A DNA stretch of 48,835 nucleotides from Chitinophagaceae bacterium (GTDB lineage Bacteria > Bacteroidota > Bacteroidia > Chitinophagales > Chitinophagaceae): NCBI GenBank assembly GCA_020847395.1, contig JADLCD010000044.1, positions 1-48,835 on the forward strand. The letters run 5' to 3'. Under the pieces are notes generated by a model. It saw only the letters and a program-made list of their open reading frames with translations. It had not been told where the DNA came from and searched no databases. Below, piece by piece: positions 33,995 through 42,391 of this stretch; position 1 is the first letter of the stretch; every line of letters begins with the position of its first letter. Position numbers and translations under genes: made by a program.

Positions 33995-34382
33995 AATTCA
34001 ATTTTTTAATAAGTCGAACAAAGTAAGAATACAAAAATACTATATAGCTTATTGTATGCCAAAATCATGGGTGTATTTCAAATTTTCGCATCCTGTAAAC
34101 ATTCATCCAATTCAAATCCTGATGCTGGCGGGATCGCAACAACGGCGAAAGTGTGTTGATTTTAATGTCAGCAAAATTCATTGGATTGGAGGCTTATTAC
34201 AAAGTAAACCAGTGAAACAAAAGGGGATATTACTTTCGTAACCTGAATTTTGTATTAAAATTACTTTCGTTCTTTGAACAGGAGAAACTACATTTATTAT
34301 TTGTATGCTTTTGTTGATTATCTGACGAAATACTACCATTTCACCCTATAAAAATTTAGTTTTGAAAACCCAATAATAGATT
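33995..34382. other. 388-bp spacer with a decayed MITE end
   Basis: 34069-34089 (GGGTGTATTTCAAATTTTCGC) matches 18 of 21 bases of the MITE terminal repeat found at 23426 but has no partner end nearby. Open frames in both strands continue through this stretch for up to about 60 codons but show no signal, family or sensible start, so I call no gene. Confidence 0.4.
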
Positions 34383-34883
34383 ATGATCAGTTTCAGAAAA
34401 TGTACAACCGCGGATATAGATATAATAAGAGAGCTTACTTTTAAAATATGGCCGGCAACCTATTCGGCAATACTAACACCTGAACAGATTGAATATATGC
34501 TGGAGATGATGTATAGCGAAACCGCACTGAAAGAACAATTGCAACAGAAGCGACACACATTTATTATACTATACCACAACGATGCGCCGGCAGGATTTGC
34601 CTCATACTCCGTTAAAGAACCCGGGAAAACCAATAGCTATAAACTGCACAAAATTTATGTATTACCCGGAAAACAAGGATTAGGGCTTGGCAAAAAAATA
34701 GTTGACCTTATTATTGGGGATATAATGCCTCAAGGCGCGAAAGCGCTGGAGTTAAATGTAAACCGTAATAATAAAGCCAGGGGCTTTTATGAAAGTTTGG
34801 GCTTTAGGGTAATAAAAGAGGAAGACATAGATATTGGCAATGGTTATTTTATGAATGACTTTGTAATGGAAAAAGTATTATAA
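34383..34883 (+). CDS. GNAT-family N-acetyltransferase
   Basis: 166 residues, cytoplasmic. The GNAT fold is visible as MISFRKCTTADIDIIRELTF, then LHKIYVLPGKQGLGLGKKIV (beta4 and the acetyl-CoA-binding Q-x-x-G-x-G/A loop) and ELNVNRNNKARGFYESLGFR, the acceptor-side motif of this superfamily. It transfers an acetyl group to an unknown amine. The last 6 bp overlap the convergent DUF4954 gene. Confidence 0.88.
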   Translation: MISFRKCTTADIDIIRELTFKIWPATYSAILTPEQIEYMLEMMYSETALKEQLQQKRHTFIILYHNDAPAGFASYSVKEPGKTNSYKLHKIYVLPGKQGLGLGKKIVDLIIGDIMPQGAKALELNVNRNNKARGFYESLGFRVIKEEDIDIGNGYFMNDFVMEKVL

Positions 34884-37088
34884 CCTGAAATCAGTTATAA
34901 TGCGGTTTACCATCTTTTTAAAATCTTTCAACTCTTTTTTCTGCAGGTTAATAAAACTATTATCCTCCAGTTTACCCCAAACTTTTTCCATTTCCGCGTT
35001 ATTATCAAATACCATAAGCCGGAAAGGATTGCTGTAATCTTTTTCCCGTGAATCGTATATTCCTTTGGTGAGCCATTCTTTTGTGCGGATAGCAGCCAAT
35101 AACAAATTTTTAAAACAGCCGGCATTAAATCCTTTACCGGGTATTCCTGATATTGCCGACCAGCCTGCCAGGGCATGTTCTAATTTATACGCATCATACA
35201 ATTCACCCTGCGTTGTATAAAACCGGTGTACATCATCCCAGCTTTTCACTTTTCCGGCATGTACCTGTTTCCTGAATTTTATTACCTCGGTAGCAGGAAT
35301 TAATTGCCCACCTACATTTAGCCAGTCTTTTATTTTACCTGTAAAGCTTAACTTCTTCCTGAGTGTTTGAAAGCTCCTGGTATTATTTGACTGTATATAA
35401 CTGATCACAAGCCCGGTAGTATAATATGATATAAGCTCAAGAAATATGCGGTATGCCTGCGGCACTTTTATAAGGAGTATTTTTCTATCACTGTTTTCAA
35501 ATCCTTCTCCTAAAATTTCCAATGTTTCAACAACAGGGTCATTCGCATCCAATAATTTTTTCCCTATTTTAATATACCCGACATCCTGCTTATTTGCCTG
35601 CCCTGTTTTTTTTGCATAGGCTTTACCGGTATATAAACATAAAAGCTCTATAGCCCTCAGCATTTCATTAATACTGTCAGGCGCTAACGCGTCAAACTCC
35701 AGCCTTTGTTCTTTTTCTATTCTTGCATCACGGTCGTTATACTTCCAGCCGTTTCTTGCTATGGCATATAAATTATACATAAACCAGTATGCCGGCATAA
35801 CCACCAACTGATCATTGGTTACATCATTACTAATCAAAGCAAAGGGAATAGGAATATTTAATTCGGCGGGGTAATCGCCTTTTGCCAGTATATTGAATGA
35901 AGCGAATTTTGAATTATGCTTAAGGCTTACACATAAGCCGGGCCAAAATCCTCTGCCTGCAATCAGTTCGCCATCCGGGCTTCTTGAATTATGATTGGAA
36001 CCAATTGTAGCTCCTGCCGCCATATTGCTTTGCCCCATCACCGTAGCTGCACATAAAAAAGAGTTATTATGGTGTTGCTCGTGAGAAGGAAATATCAATG
36101 AATTCAACACTTCACAACAGGATATGGTTGAGTTATTACCGAGGTAAGAATTGATCAGTCTTGCACCGTATTTTAATTGTGAGTGAGATGCCATTATGAA
36201 GCGGATAGCTTTTACACCATAAAATGATTTGCATCCCAATCCTATTACACCATTTACCATTTCGCAGCCTTCACCAATTTGCGAAGGCGCTTCGGGGGAA
36301 GAATTAACCGTAAGATTTTTTAATTTATTGGCTCCTTTTATATAGGCATCTGAGCCAATCCAAACATCTTTAATAATATTGGTATTCTTGATAATTGTCC
36401 TGTCTCCTATCTTACCATAATATCCTCTTTGCACATCATACTCCGCCTGTGTGAAAGCTTTGAATTTTTCAAGCATCACTTCATCATCCCTGTATTTAGA
36501 CCACAACCAGGCATCGCCGGGCAGCATTCTTGTAAAAGGAATTACTTTTCTGCCGGCATTTTCATTGCATATCTCCAGCCAGATACGAATACTTTCAGGC
36601 TCGCCATCTTTAATAATACCATTGCCAAATTTGGCAGTGCTTGTTGTTGCAAGTTCGCTGATGTTAACAAGTATTACTTCGCTTCCGATAATATAATGTG
36701 AGAGGTAGTTAACGTTATCTACAACAACATTATCGCCAAAATCACAACTTATGATTGTACTATTATACAGCCCAACCGGCATACGAAGATTATGATATTC
36801 AAGAAAACATGCTTCGAGCTTTCCTATCCGCACCAGTCCAAAAAACTTGCAGTTTTTTACAAGCTCAGGATTGAAAGCATCCGACACTAATATTTTATTC
36901 CAGTTATCAGAAGTATTCCTGTTGCGCACCAACACCTCAATTTCCCATGCAGTAAGTTCGCGATAACCAATGCCACTCCTGTTTTGAATATTCCGCAGGT
37001 GATATTCATCTGCTCCATCAGGAATATATTCCGGTGCAATAAAGTTATACCCAAGTGAGTCGATGCTCCTTTTTGTGATATGATTCAT
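34878..37088 (-). CDS. DUF4954-family protein
   Basis: 736 residues, no signal peptide. The central part (about 220-380) has hexapeptide-like left-handed beta-helix features (IGDRTIIKNTNIIKDVWIGS, then GEGCEMVNGVIGLGCKSFYG), with later conserved segments SLKHNSKFASFNILAKGDYP and ALISNDVTNDQLVVMPAYWF. These match the DUF4954 family common in Bacteroidota, which resembles nucleotidyl/acyltransferase scaffolds but has no established reaction. It stands alone; the neighbours give no clear pathway. Confidence 0.82.
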   Translation of the reverse strand: MNHITKRSIDSLGYNFIAPEYIPDGADEYHLRNIQNRSGIGYRELTAWEIEVLVRNRNTSDNWNKILVSDAFNPELVKNCKFFGLVRIGKLEACFLEYHNLRMPVGLYNSTIISCDFGDNVVVDNVNYLSHYIIGSEVILVNISELATTSTAKFGNGIIKDGEPESIRIWLEICNENAGRKVIPFTRMLPGDAWLWSKYRDDEVMLEKFKAFTQAEYDVQRGYYGKIGDRTIIKNTNIIKDVWIGSDAYIKGANKLKNLTVNSSPEAPSQIGEGCEMVNGVIGLGCKSFYGVKAIRFIMASHSQLKYGARLINSYLGNNSTISCCEVLNSLIFPSHEQHHNNSFLCAATVMGQSNMAAGATIGSNHNSRSPDGELIAGRGFWPGLCVSLKHNSKFASFNILAKGDYPAELNIPIPFALISNDVTNDQLVVMPAYWFMYNLYAIARNGWKYNDRDARIEKEQRLEFDALAPDSINEMLRAIELLCLYTGKAYAKKTGQANKQDVGYIKIGKKLLDANDPVVETLEILGEGFENSDRKILLIKVPQAYRIFLELISYYTTGLVISYIQSNNTRSFQTLRKKLSFTGKIKDWLNVGGQLIPATEVIKFRKQVHAGKVKSWDDVHRFYTTQGELYDAYKLEHALAGWSAISGIPGKGFNAGCFKNLLLAAIRTKEWLTKGIYDSREKDYSNPFRLMVFDNNAEMEKVWGKLEDNSFINLQKKELKDFKKMVNRIITDFRL

Positions 37089-37428
37089 AAGCGATTGTTG
37101 ATTTGAGATTCAATATTATTCAATTCAGCAAAAATAACTAATTGAAAAGTTGTGTATGATATACATTGAAATTAATGTAAAACCGATGGATAGGCGTTGG
37201 GGTGCATTCCAGGGTTGAAATAATTTAGTATAATTAAAACTATCCTTCATGGTTATTGTGGTAAATCTTTAGAGCAGCTTTGTGGTAAAAAATCTTCTAA
37301 AGCCAAAGCTATATCTTTTGTCAAAAAGGCCATCTTAGGTATATTCCGTTTTTTTGCAGGCATATTGCTCTTTTAATTTGAAATACGTTCTAATTTTTAG
37401 ATTTAATTAATTCCTGCTAAATTGCCAT
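37089..37428. other. 340-bp spacer without a supported gene
   Basis: AT-rich. A GGGTGCATTCC at 37200-37210 resembles the outer 11 bases of the MITE ends. A minus-strand frame at 37253-37363 begins MPAKKRNIPKMAFLT and ends after 36 residues; it has no family match I recognise and its upstream context is ordinary, so I do not call it. The Rrf2 promoter should lie at the right end, but I see no clear -7/-33 pair. Confidence 0.35.
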
Positions 37429-37833
37429 ATGCTTTCCAAAAAAACTCAATATGCATTTAAGGCGCTGATGTATATGGCGCAGGCTGAGAAAGACGGGCCT
37501 ATACTTATTGCCGAAATAGCCCGCAAGAAAAAAATACCGCTTAAATTCCTGGAGAATATCCTGCTGGAATTAAAAAATGTTGGCATTTTAGACAGCAAAA
37601 AAGGCAAAGGCGGTGGTTACTTTTTTAAAGAACGCCCTGCTGATATTACATTAGCCCGTATTATGCGCCTGCTGGATGGGCCTATAGCCCTGCTTCCCTG
37701 CGTAAGTCTTAATTTTTATGAACGATGTAAAAACTGTGATGAAAAAAACTGCGCCTTGCGGGATACACTTATACTGGCGCGTGACGCAACATTAAGAATA
37801 CTTGAAAAAAGGACGGTTGCAGATCTCGTATAA
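37429..37833 (+). CDS. Rrf2-family transcriptional regulator, possibly Fe-S-binding
   Basis: 134 residues. The winged-helix start MLSKKTQYAFKALMYMAQAE, then IAEIARKKKIPLKFLENILL and KGKGGGYFFKERP, is typical of Rrf2/IscR/NsrR. Four cysteines at 91, 100, 103 and 108 (C-x8-C-x2-C-x4-C) lie where IscR and NsrR hold an iron-sulfur cluster, though spacing differs from IscR. It may sense Fe-S status, nitric oxide or redox state. Its stop abuts that of the convergent esterase (1 bp apart). Targets are unknown. Confidence 0.88.
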   Translation: MLSKKTQYAFKALMYMAQAEKDGPILIAEIARKKKIPLKFLENILLELKNVGILDSKKGKGGGYFFKERPADITLARIMRLLDGPIALLPCVSLNFYERCKNCDEKNCALRDTLILARDATLRILEKRTVADLV

Positions 37834-38640
37834 TTAATATTTCTTTCCCCACCCCCACACTAAAAATGCAGGCATTGCTTTAGCCCAGGTTAGCACATCA
37901 TGTTTTCCGTCTGCCAATTCAAGGTATGCAATATCTTTTCCCGGGCTATAACCCTTCAATTGTAATTCCTTTATCAGCCCAAGCGTATCATCAATCGAAT
38001 CAATAATGCCGTTGTTATTACGGTCGGCAGTTTCATCCTGTGTGCCGGTTTCAAAAAAGAATTTAAGCCAGGGATAGTAGGAGCCCTTTCTTATCTGGGC
38101 ATGTATAATGCGGTCTGTTTCTTCTACATAACCATCATCCAGCGCTTTAGTTCTCCACCAGAGAGAGCCACTGAAAACACCCACGTTCACAAATTCAGCC
38201 GGGTGATTCCAAACAATATCAATAGCAGAAAGCCCGCCCAATGAAAAACCTGCAAAGGATTTATCTTTAAAAGATGCCACTCCGGTTTGTTTATGTATAA
38301 AAGGCAATAATTCACCGAAGATAAACCGGGTGTATAAAGCTGCCTTTGCGCCGCGACCTTTAAAGTCAGGAATATATGCAGTGCCGTATTCATTCCTGCG
38401 GTCTTCACCACAATGTATACCCACACATAATATTTCTTCTATCGCATTGGTTTTGTAAAGCCCCCCAAGTATTTCGGCGAGCCCGAGTGCTTCCATATCC
38501 TGCCCGTCATTAATCAATAACAAACTCGTTTTTCTTTCTGTAATATTATCAGGAAGAAAAAAATCTATCCTCACATCTCTTTTCAAAAAGGCAGATTGAA
38601 GGGTATAATTTTCTACAGGTATGGCTATATTATTTATCAT
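37834..38640 (-). CDS. Esterase-family alpha/beta hydrolase
   Basis: About 268 residues from the ATG at 38640; a longer frame to 38697 starts MRYIFIVIFPLYF but lacks a good start context. The fold is of the putative-esterase type: FFLPDNITERKTSLLLINDG, GLAEILGGLY, the nucleophile elbow FAGFSLGGLSAIDI, an EF-hand-like DRNNNGIIDSIDD acidic loop, and a C-terminal ADGKHDVLTWAKAMP that holds the likely catalytic His. No signal peptide, so it is cytoplasmic. It is divergent from the ATP-grasp/YbdK pair; predicted hydrolases often accompany such ligase pairs, so a shared pathway is possible. Confidence 0.82.
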   Translation of the reverse strand: MINNIAIPVENYTLQSAFLKRDVRIDFFLPDNITERKTSLLLINDGQDMEALGLAEILGGLYKTNAIEEILCVGIHCGEDRRNEYGTAYIPDFKGRGAKAALYTRFIFGELLPFIHKQTGVASFKDKSFAGFSLGGLSAIDIVWNHPAEFVNVGVFSGSLWWRTKALDDGYVEETDRIIHAQIRKGSYYPWLKFFFETGTQDETADRNNNGIIDSIDDTLGLIKELQLKGYSPGKDIAYLELADGKHDVLTWAKAMPAFLVWGWGKKY

Positions 38641-38823
38641 ATCAAAAATTACAAACTTAAAATATAACGGAAAGATCACAATAAAAATGTATCTCAACCG
38701 GAGAAATAAAGAATATCAGTGTTTAAAACAGATTTAATTGGGCAGAATTATTAATTGCTTACCTTACTATTTATTACCATTTGTTCTAACCAGCCCGCTT
38801 AAAAAACGGCTTAAATAGGAAAT

Positions 38824-39783
38824 ATGAAGAAAATAGGAATACTGCACGGAAAAGAAAGGTCTTTTCCCAAAGCATTTGTTGAAAGAATCAATAGCAAAAA
38901 CCCCGATGGCATAATTGCAGAACCGGTAAGTATAGATAAGGTGGTTCAGGGTGAATCGAGCGGCTATGCGGTTATTGTAGACCGTATATCGCAGGATGTG
39001 CCTTTTTACCGGGCGTTTCTTAAAAACGCGGCTATAAGCGGAACAGCGGTTATCAATAATCCTTTCTGGTGGAGCGCTGATGAAAAATTTTTTAATAATG
39101 CACTGGCTACAAAAATTGGTGTGCCGGTTCCAAAAACCGTTATTTTACCATCGAGAGAATTGCCCACAGATACATCAGATGAATCATTTTCCAATCTTGC
39201 TTACCCTTTAGACTGGGAAGGCATTTTTAAATACGTAGGTTTTCCGGCCTACATGAAACCTTTTGCCGGTGGCGGCTGGAAAAATGTTTACCGGCTCGAT
39301 AACATTGAAGATTTTTTTGATAAGCATGGCGAAACCGGTCAGTTGGTTATGTTGCTACAGGAAGAAATAGTTTTTGATGAATATTACCGCTGCTATTGTA
39401 TTGGGGGTAAATATGTGCGTATTATGCCTTATGAGCCAAGAAACCCGCATCACCTGCGCTACGAAAGCAGTTTCAGTCCATCACCTGAAAGATATAAGCA
39501 GATGGAAGAAATTGTTTTGCGCATCAATAAATATCTCGGCTACGATTTCAATACTGTTGAATTAGCGGTAAGAGATGGCGTTCCTTATGCAATAGATTTT
39601 TGTAATCCGGCACCGGATGCAGAACGTACAAGTGTGGGCGAAGAAAATTTTGAATGGGTAGTTGAAACCGCCGCCAATTATGCTATTGAACGGGCCACAC
39701 ATTACAAAGAAGGAATAGATAATCTTACCTGGGGTGAATATGTAAAAAGAAGTGTTGACAAATTACCCCTGAGTTATAAATAA
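38824..39783 (+). CDS. ATP-grasp-fold ligase-like protein
   Basis: 319 residues, cytoplasmic. The ATP-grasp core is indicated by the lysine-bearing AYMKPFAGGGWKNVYRLD (Lys145 and glycine-rich loop), a metal-binding acidic strand NTVELAVRDG and the terminal AIDFCNPAPD with Asp258 and Asn261, corresponding to the D-x-N Mg site. These align with carboxylate-amine/thiol ligases of the RimK/DdlA type but the overall family is not one I can name. It is followed after 47 bp by a YbdK-type ligase. Most plausible role: ATP-dependent ligation of an amino acid or acid in a small-molecule pathway. Substrate unknown. Confidence 0.78.
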   Translation: MKKIGILHGKERSFPKAFVERINSKNPDGIIAEPVSIDKVVQGESSGYAVIVDRISQDVPFYRAFLKNAAISGTAVINNPFWWSADEKFFNNALATKIGVPVPKTVILPSRELPTDTSDESFSNLAYPLDWEGIFKYVGFPAYMKPFAGGGWKNVYRLDNIEDFFDKHGETGQLVMLLQEEIVFDEYYRCYCIGGKYVRIMPYEPRNPHHLRYESSFSPSPERYKQMEEIVLRINKYLGYDFNTVELAVRDGVPYAIDFCNPAPDAERTSVGEENFEWVVETAANYAIERATHYKEGIDNLTWGEYVKRSVDKLPLSYK

Positions 39784-39830
39784 AAAGTTGTTGCCATCAA
39801 TCATAAACTAACTATAAAATAACGTACCAT

Positions 39831-40943
39831 ATGGCTAATCTGAATTATAAGCAATTTACGGTAGGTGTTGAGGAAGAATATATGGTTATTGACCCTAACA
39901 GCTTTGAGCTGAAAAGCCATGAGCAGAAAATTGTTTCCGAAGGCCAGAAGATGATTAAAGATAAAGTGAAGGCGGAAATGCACCAGGCTGTGGTAGAAGT
40001 AGGTACTGACATTTGCGAAGATGTAGACGCAGCGTATAAAGATGTGGCACTGTTGCGCAAAACAATATCAGAAATTGCAGGAGGGCTTGGGCTTGCAATG
40101 GGTGCAGCGGGCACTCATCCCTTCAGTGCATGGGAAAGCCAGTTGATAACAGATAATGTACGCTACCATGAAATAGTAAATGAAATGCAGGATGCTGCCA
40201 GGAGCAACCTTATTTTCGGTTTACACGTGCATGTTGGTATGGAAAGCAGGAAGATGGCGGTTCATATTGCAAACTCTGCAAGATATTTTCTGCCGCATGT
40301 TTTTGCATTAAGTACAAATTCACCTTTTTGGGAAGGCAGGTTTACCGGGTTTAAATCATTCCGGACAAAAGTGTTTGATAAGTTTCCCCGCACAGGCATA
40401 CCTGATTTTTTTGAAAGTATAGAAGCGTATGACAACTATGTTAACCTTCTTATTAAAACAAACTGTATTGATAATGCCAAAAAGATATGGTGGGATTTGA
40501 GGGTTCATCCGTTTTTTAATACCGTAGAATTTCGCATTTGCGATGTACCATTAACAGTTGATGAAACTATTGCAATTACTGCCCTGTTTCAGGCTATATG
40601 CGCCAAGCTATATAAGTTGCGCACAGAAAACATGAACTTTATTCAATACTCACGGGCATTGGTAAACGAAAATAAATGGCGCGCCAGCCGCTATGGTCTT
40701 GATGGTCATTTAATTGATTTTGGAAAAGAAGAAGAAGTAAATACCAGGGTATTGATTTATGAACTGCTGGATTTTGTGGATGATATTGTAGATAATTTAG
40801 GGTCGCGCCACCGGTTGGCTAATGTGCAAAGAATAATAGAGAAAGGTACCGGTGCAGACCGGCAGATTGAAGTATATAACAATACACAGCAATTGCCTGT
40901 GGTGGCCCAGTTTATAAACAGCCAGTTTCTTTCAGACTTATAG
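39831..40943 (+). CDS. ybdK: YbdK-type carboxylate-amine ligase (GCS2 family)
   Basis: 370 residues, cytoplasmic. Matches the glutamate-cysteine-ligase type 2 fold: VGVEEEYMVIDP (catalytic/metal glutamates 14-16), EMHQAVVEVGTDIC, AAGTHPFSAWESQ, FGLHVHVGME, WWDLRVHPFFNTVEFRICD and the C-terminal NKWRASRYGLDGHLIDFGKE. YbdK of E. coli has weak glutamate-cysteine ligase activity in vitro; the natural reaction is unsettled. It is preceded by an ATP-grasp protein gene (47-bp gap), an arrangement predicted in amidoligase surveys to make modified amino acids or short peptides. The last 6 bp overlap the convergent rmlD. Confidence 0.88.
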   Translation: MANLNYKQFTVGVEEEYMVIDPNSFELKSHEQKIVSEGQKMIKDKVKAEMHQAVVEVGTDICEDVDAAYKDVALLRKTISEIAGGLGLAMGAAGTHPFSAWESQLITDNVRYHEIVNEMQDAARSNLIFGLHVHVGMESRKMAVHIANSARYFLPHVFALSTNSPFWEGRFTGFKSFRTKVFDKFPRTGIPDFFESIEAYDNYVNLLIKTNCIDNAKKIWWDLRVHPFFNTVEFRICDVPLTVDETIAITALFQAICAKLYKLRTENMNFIQYSRALVNENKWRASRYGLDGHLIDFGKEEEVNTRVLIYELLDFVDDIVDNLGSRHRLANVQRIIEKGTGADRQIEVYNNTQQLPVVAQFINSQFLSDL

Positions 40944-41795
40944 TTTATTCAAGCATTTATCCAGGCTATCTTTCCAGTATGGAATAGTAATTTTGTAAGT
41001 GGTTTCTATTTTTGACGTATCCAGCACAGAAAACACTGGTCTTTTTGAAGGTGTGGGATAGTAAGAAGTGGGAATAGGATTTACTGTACAATTACTCTTT
41101 ATTTTCTGCTGAATGCCAACAGCAAAATCATACCAGCTTATAGTGCCTTTATTACTGTAATGATAAATGCCGGGTATCCATTGTTTATAAGCAATAATAT
41201 CAAGTATTGCCTGCGCAAGGTCAATAGCGTATGTTGGAGAGCCTTTCTGATCATTAACCACGCTGATTTCATTTTTTTGGTTCATCAGGTTGATCATCGT
41301 TTTCACAAAATTCTTTCCATGCAAACTATATACCCACGATGTACGGATGATTACTGATGCAGGATTGTTTTGCAAAGCAAGCTTCTCCCCTTCTGCCTTA
41401 GATGCGCCGTAGGCATTTACAGGCTCAACAGGGTCGTTTTCTTTATATGGCGAGGAAGCATTGCCATCAAAAACATAATCAGTAGAAATATGAATAAACT
41501 TTGTTTGATATTGTCTGCATAATAAAGCTAATTTACCCACTCCGCCCTCATTAATATTGTATGCGGTTTCTTTTTCTGTTTCAGCTTTATCAACAGCGGT
41601 ATATGCAGCACAGTTAATACAAAAATCAGGCTTTACAGATGACAATACATTTATCATTGTTTGTTCATCATCAAGCGCAAACTCCGGGCGGGAATAAAAA
41701 TAATAATCGAATGCAGTATACTGTGAAGATATTTCCCTGAGGGATTGCCCCAATTGACCTGATGAACCTGTAACTAATATCTTCAGCTTGCTCAT
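40938..41795 (-). CDS. rfbD: dTDP-4-dehydrorhamnose reductase
   Basis: 285 residues, SDR fold. It has the NAD(P)-binding VTGSSGQLGQSL near the N-terminus, the CINCAAYTAVDKAE segment, HISTDYVFDG and the catalytic YxxxK in AYGASKAEGEKL, with the SWVYSLHGKNFVKTM continuation of RmlD. It performs the last step, reducing dTDP-4-keto-L-rhamnose to dTDP-L-rhamnose. It is the last gene of the minus-strand sugar-nucleotide run, 2 bp after rmlC. Confidence 0.93.
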   Translation of the reverse strand: MSKLKILVTGSSGQLGQSLREISSQYTAFDYYFYSRPEFALDDEQTMINVLSSVKPDFCINCAAYTAVDKAETEKETAYNINEGGVGKLALLCRQYQTKFIHISTDYVFDGNASSPYKENDPVEPVNAYGASKAEGEKLALQNNPASVIIRTSWVYSLHGKNFVKTMINLMNQKNEISVVNDQKGSPTYAIDLAQAILDIIAYKQWIPGIYHYSNKGTISWYDFAVGIQQKIKSNCTVNPIPTSYYPTPSKRPVFSVLDTSKIETTYKITIPYWKDSLDKCLNKL

Positions 41796-41797
41796 TC

Positions 41798-42358
41798 TTA
41801 TCCTTCAAATATAAATTGAGTATTACAAACTTTCAATGAAGGGTGATTTAAATCTTTACCTGATATAATGCTTTTATCAAAAGGAATTTTCCAATCAATA
41901 TTCAAATCGGCATCGTTGTACATAATTCCCCCCTCTGCATTTTTATCATATAAATTATCGCATTTATACAACACTTTTGCTGTTTCGCTCAGCACAGAAA
42001 AACCATGAGCAAAACCTTTAGGAATTAATAATTGCAATTTATTTTCAGAAGAAAGCTCCACACCAAACCATTTACCAAATGTTGGCGAGCCCTTACGGAT
42101 ATCCACCGCAACATCATAAATTTTTCCTTCCAACACACGAATTAACTTGGCTTGTGCTTTAGGTGGATTTTGAAAATGCAAACCACGTATTACGCCAAAG
42201 CCTGAATACGATTCATTATCCTGCACCCAATTATTTATTAATCCTTCTGCCGCAAAAGTTTCCTTATTATAGCTTTCAAAAAAATATCCCCTGCTGTCTT
42301 CAAATACTTTTGGATGAAATAGCAATAACCCCGAAATATCTGTTTTACTAAATGGCAT
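41798..42358 (-). CDS. rfbC: dTDP-4-dehydrorhamnose 3,5-epimerase
   Basis: 186 residues, cupin fold. Characteristic segments: FHPKVFEDSRGYFFESYNKE, GVIRGLHFQNPPKAQAKLIR (active-site His), VLEGKIYDVAVDIRKGSPTF and LLIPKGFAHGFSVLSE. It epimerises C3 and C5 of dTDP-4-keto-6-deoxyglucose. It is between rmlB (33 bp upstream) and rmlD (2 bp downstream), with the pathway order B-C-D. Confidence 0.94.
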   Translation of the reverse strand: MPFSKTDISGLLLFHPKVFEDSRGYFFESYNKETFAAEGLINNWVQDNESYSGFGVIRGLHFQNPPKAQAKLIRVLEGKIYDVAVDIRKGSPTFGKWFGVELSSENKLQLLIPKGFAHGFSVLSETAKVLYKCDNLYDKNAEGGIMYNDADLNIDWKIPFDKSIISGKDLNHPSLKVCNTQFIFEG

Positions 42359-42391
42359 AGAATAAATACTGAAATAAATTATTAAAGTATG

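Noticed and set aside
33978-34241. An 87-residue plus-strand frame in the 34-kb spacer
   Set aside because: It begins inside the neighbouring gene's start region on the other strand, runs through a decayed MITE end and shows no protein features.
37253-37363. A 36-residue minus-strand frame starting MPAKKRNIPKMAF
   Set aside because: No recognisable family, no strong supporting context; kept only as a note in the spacer entry.
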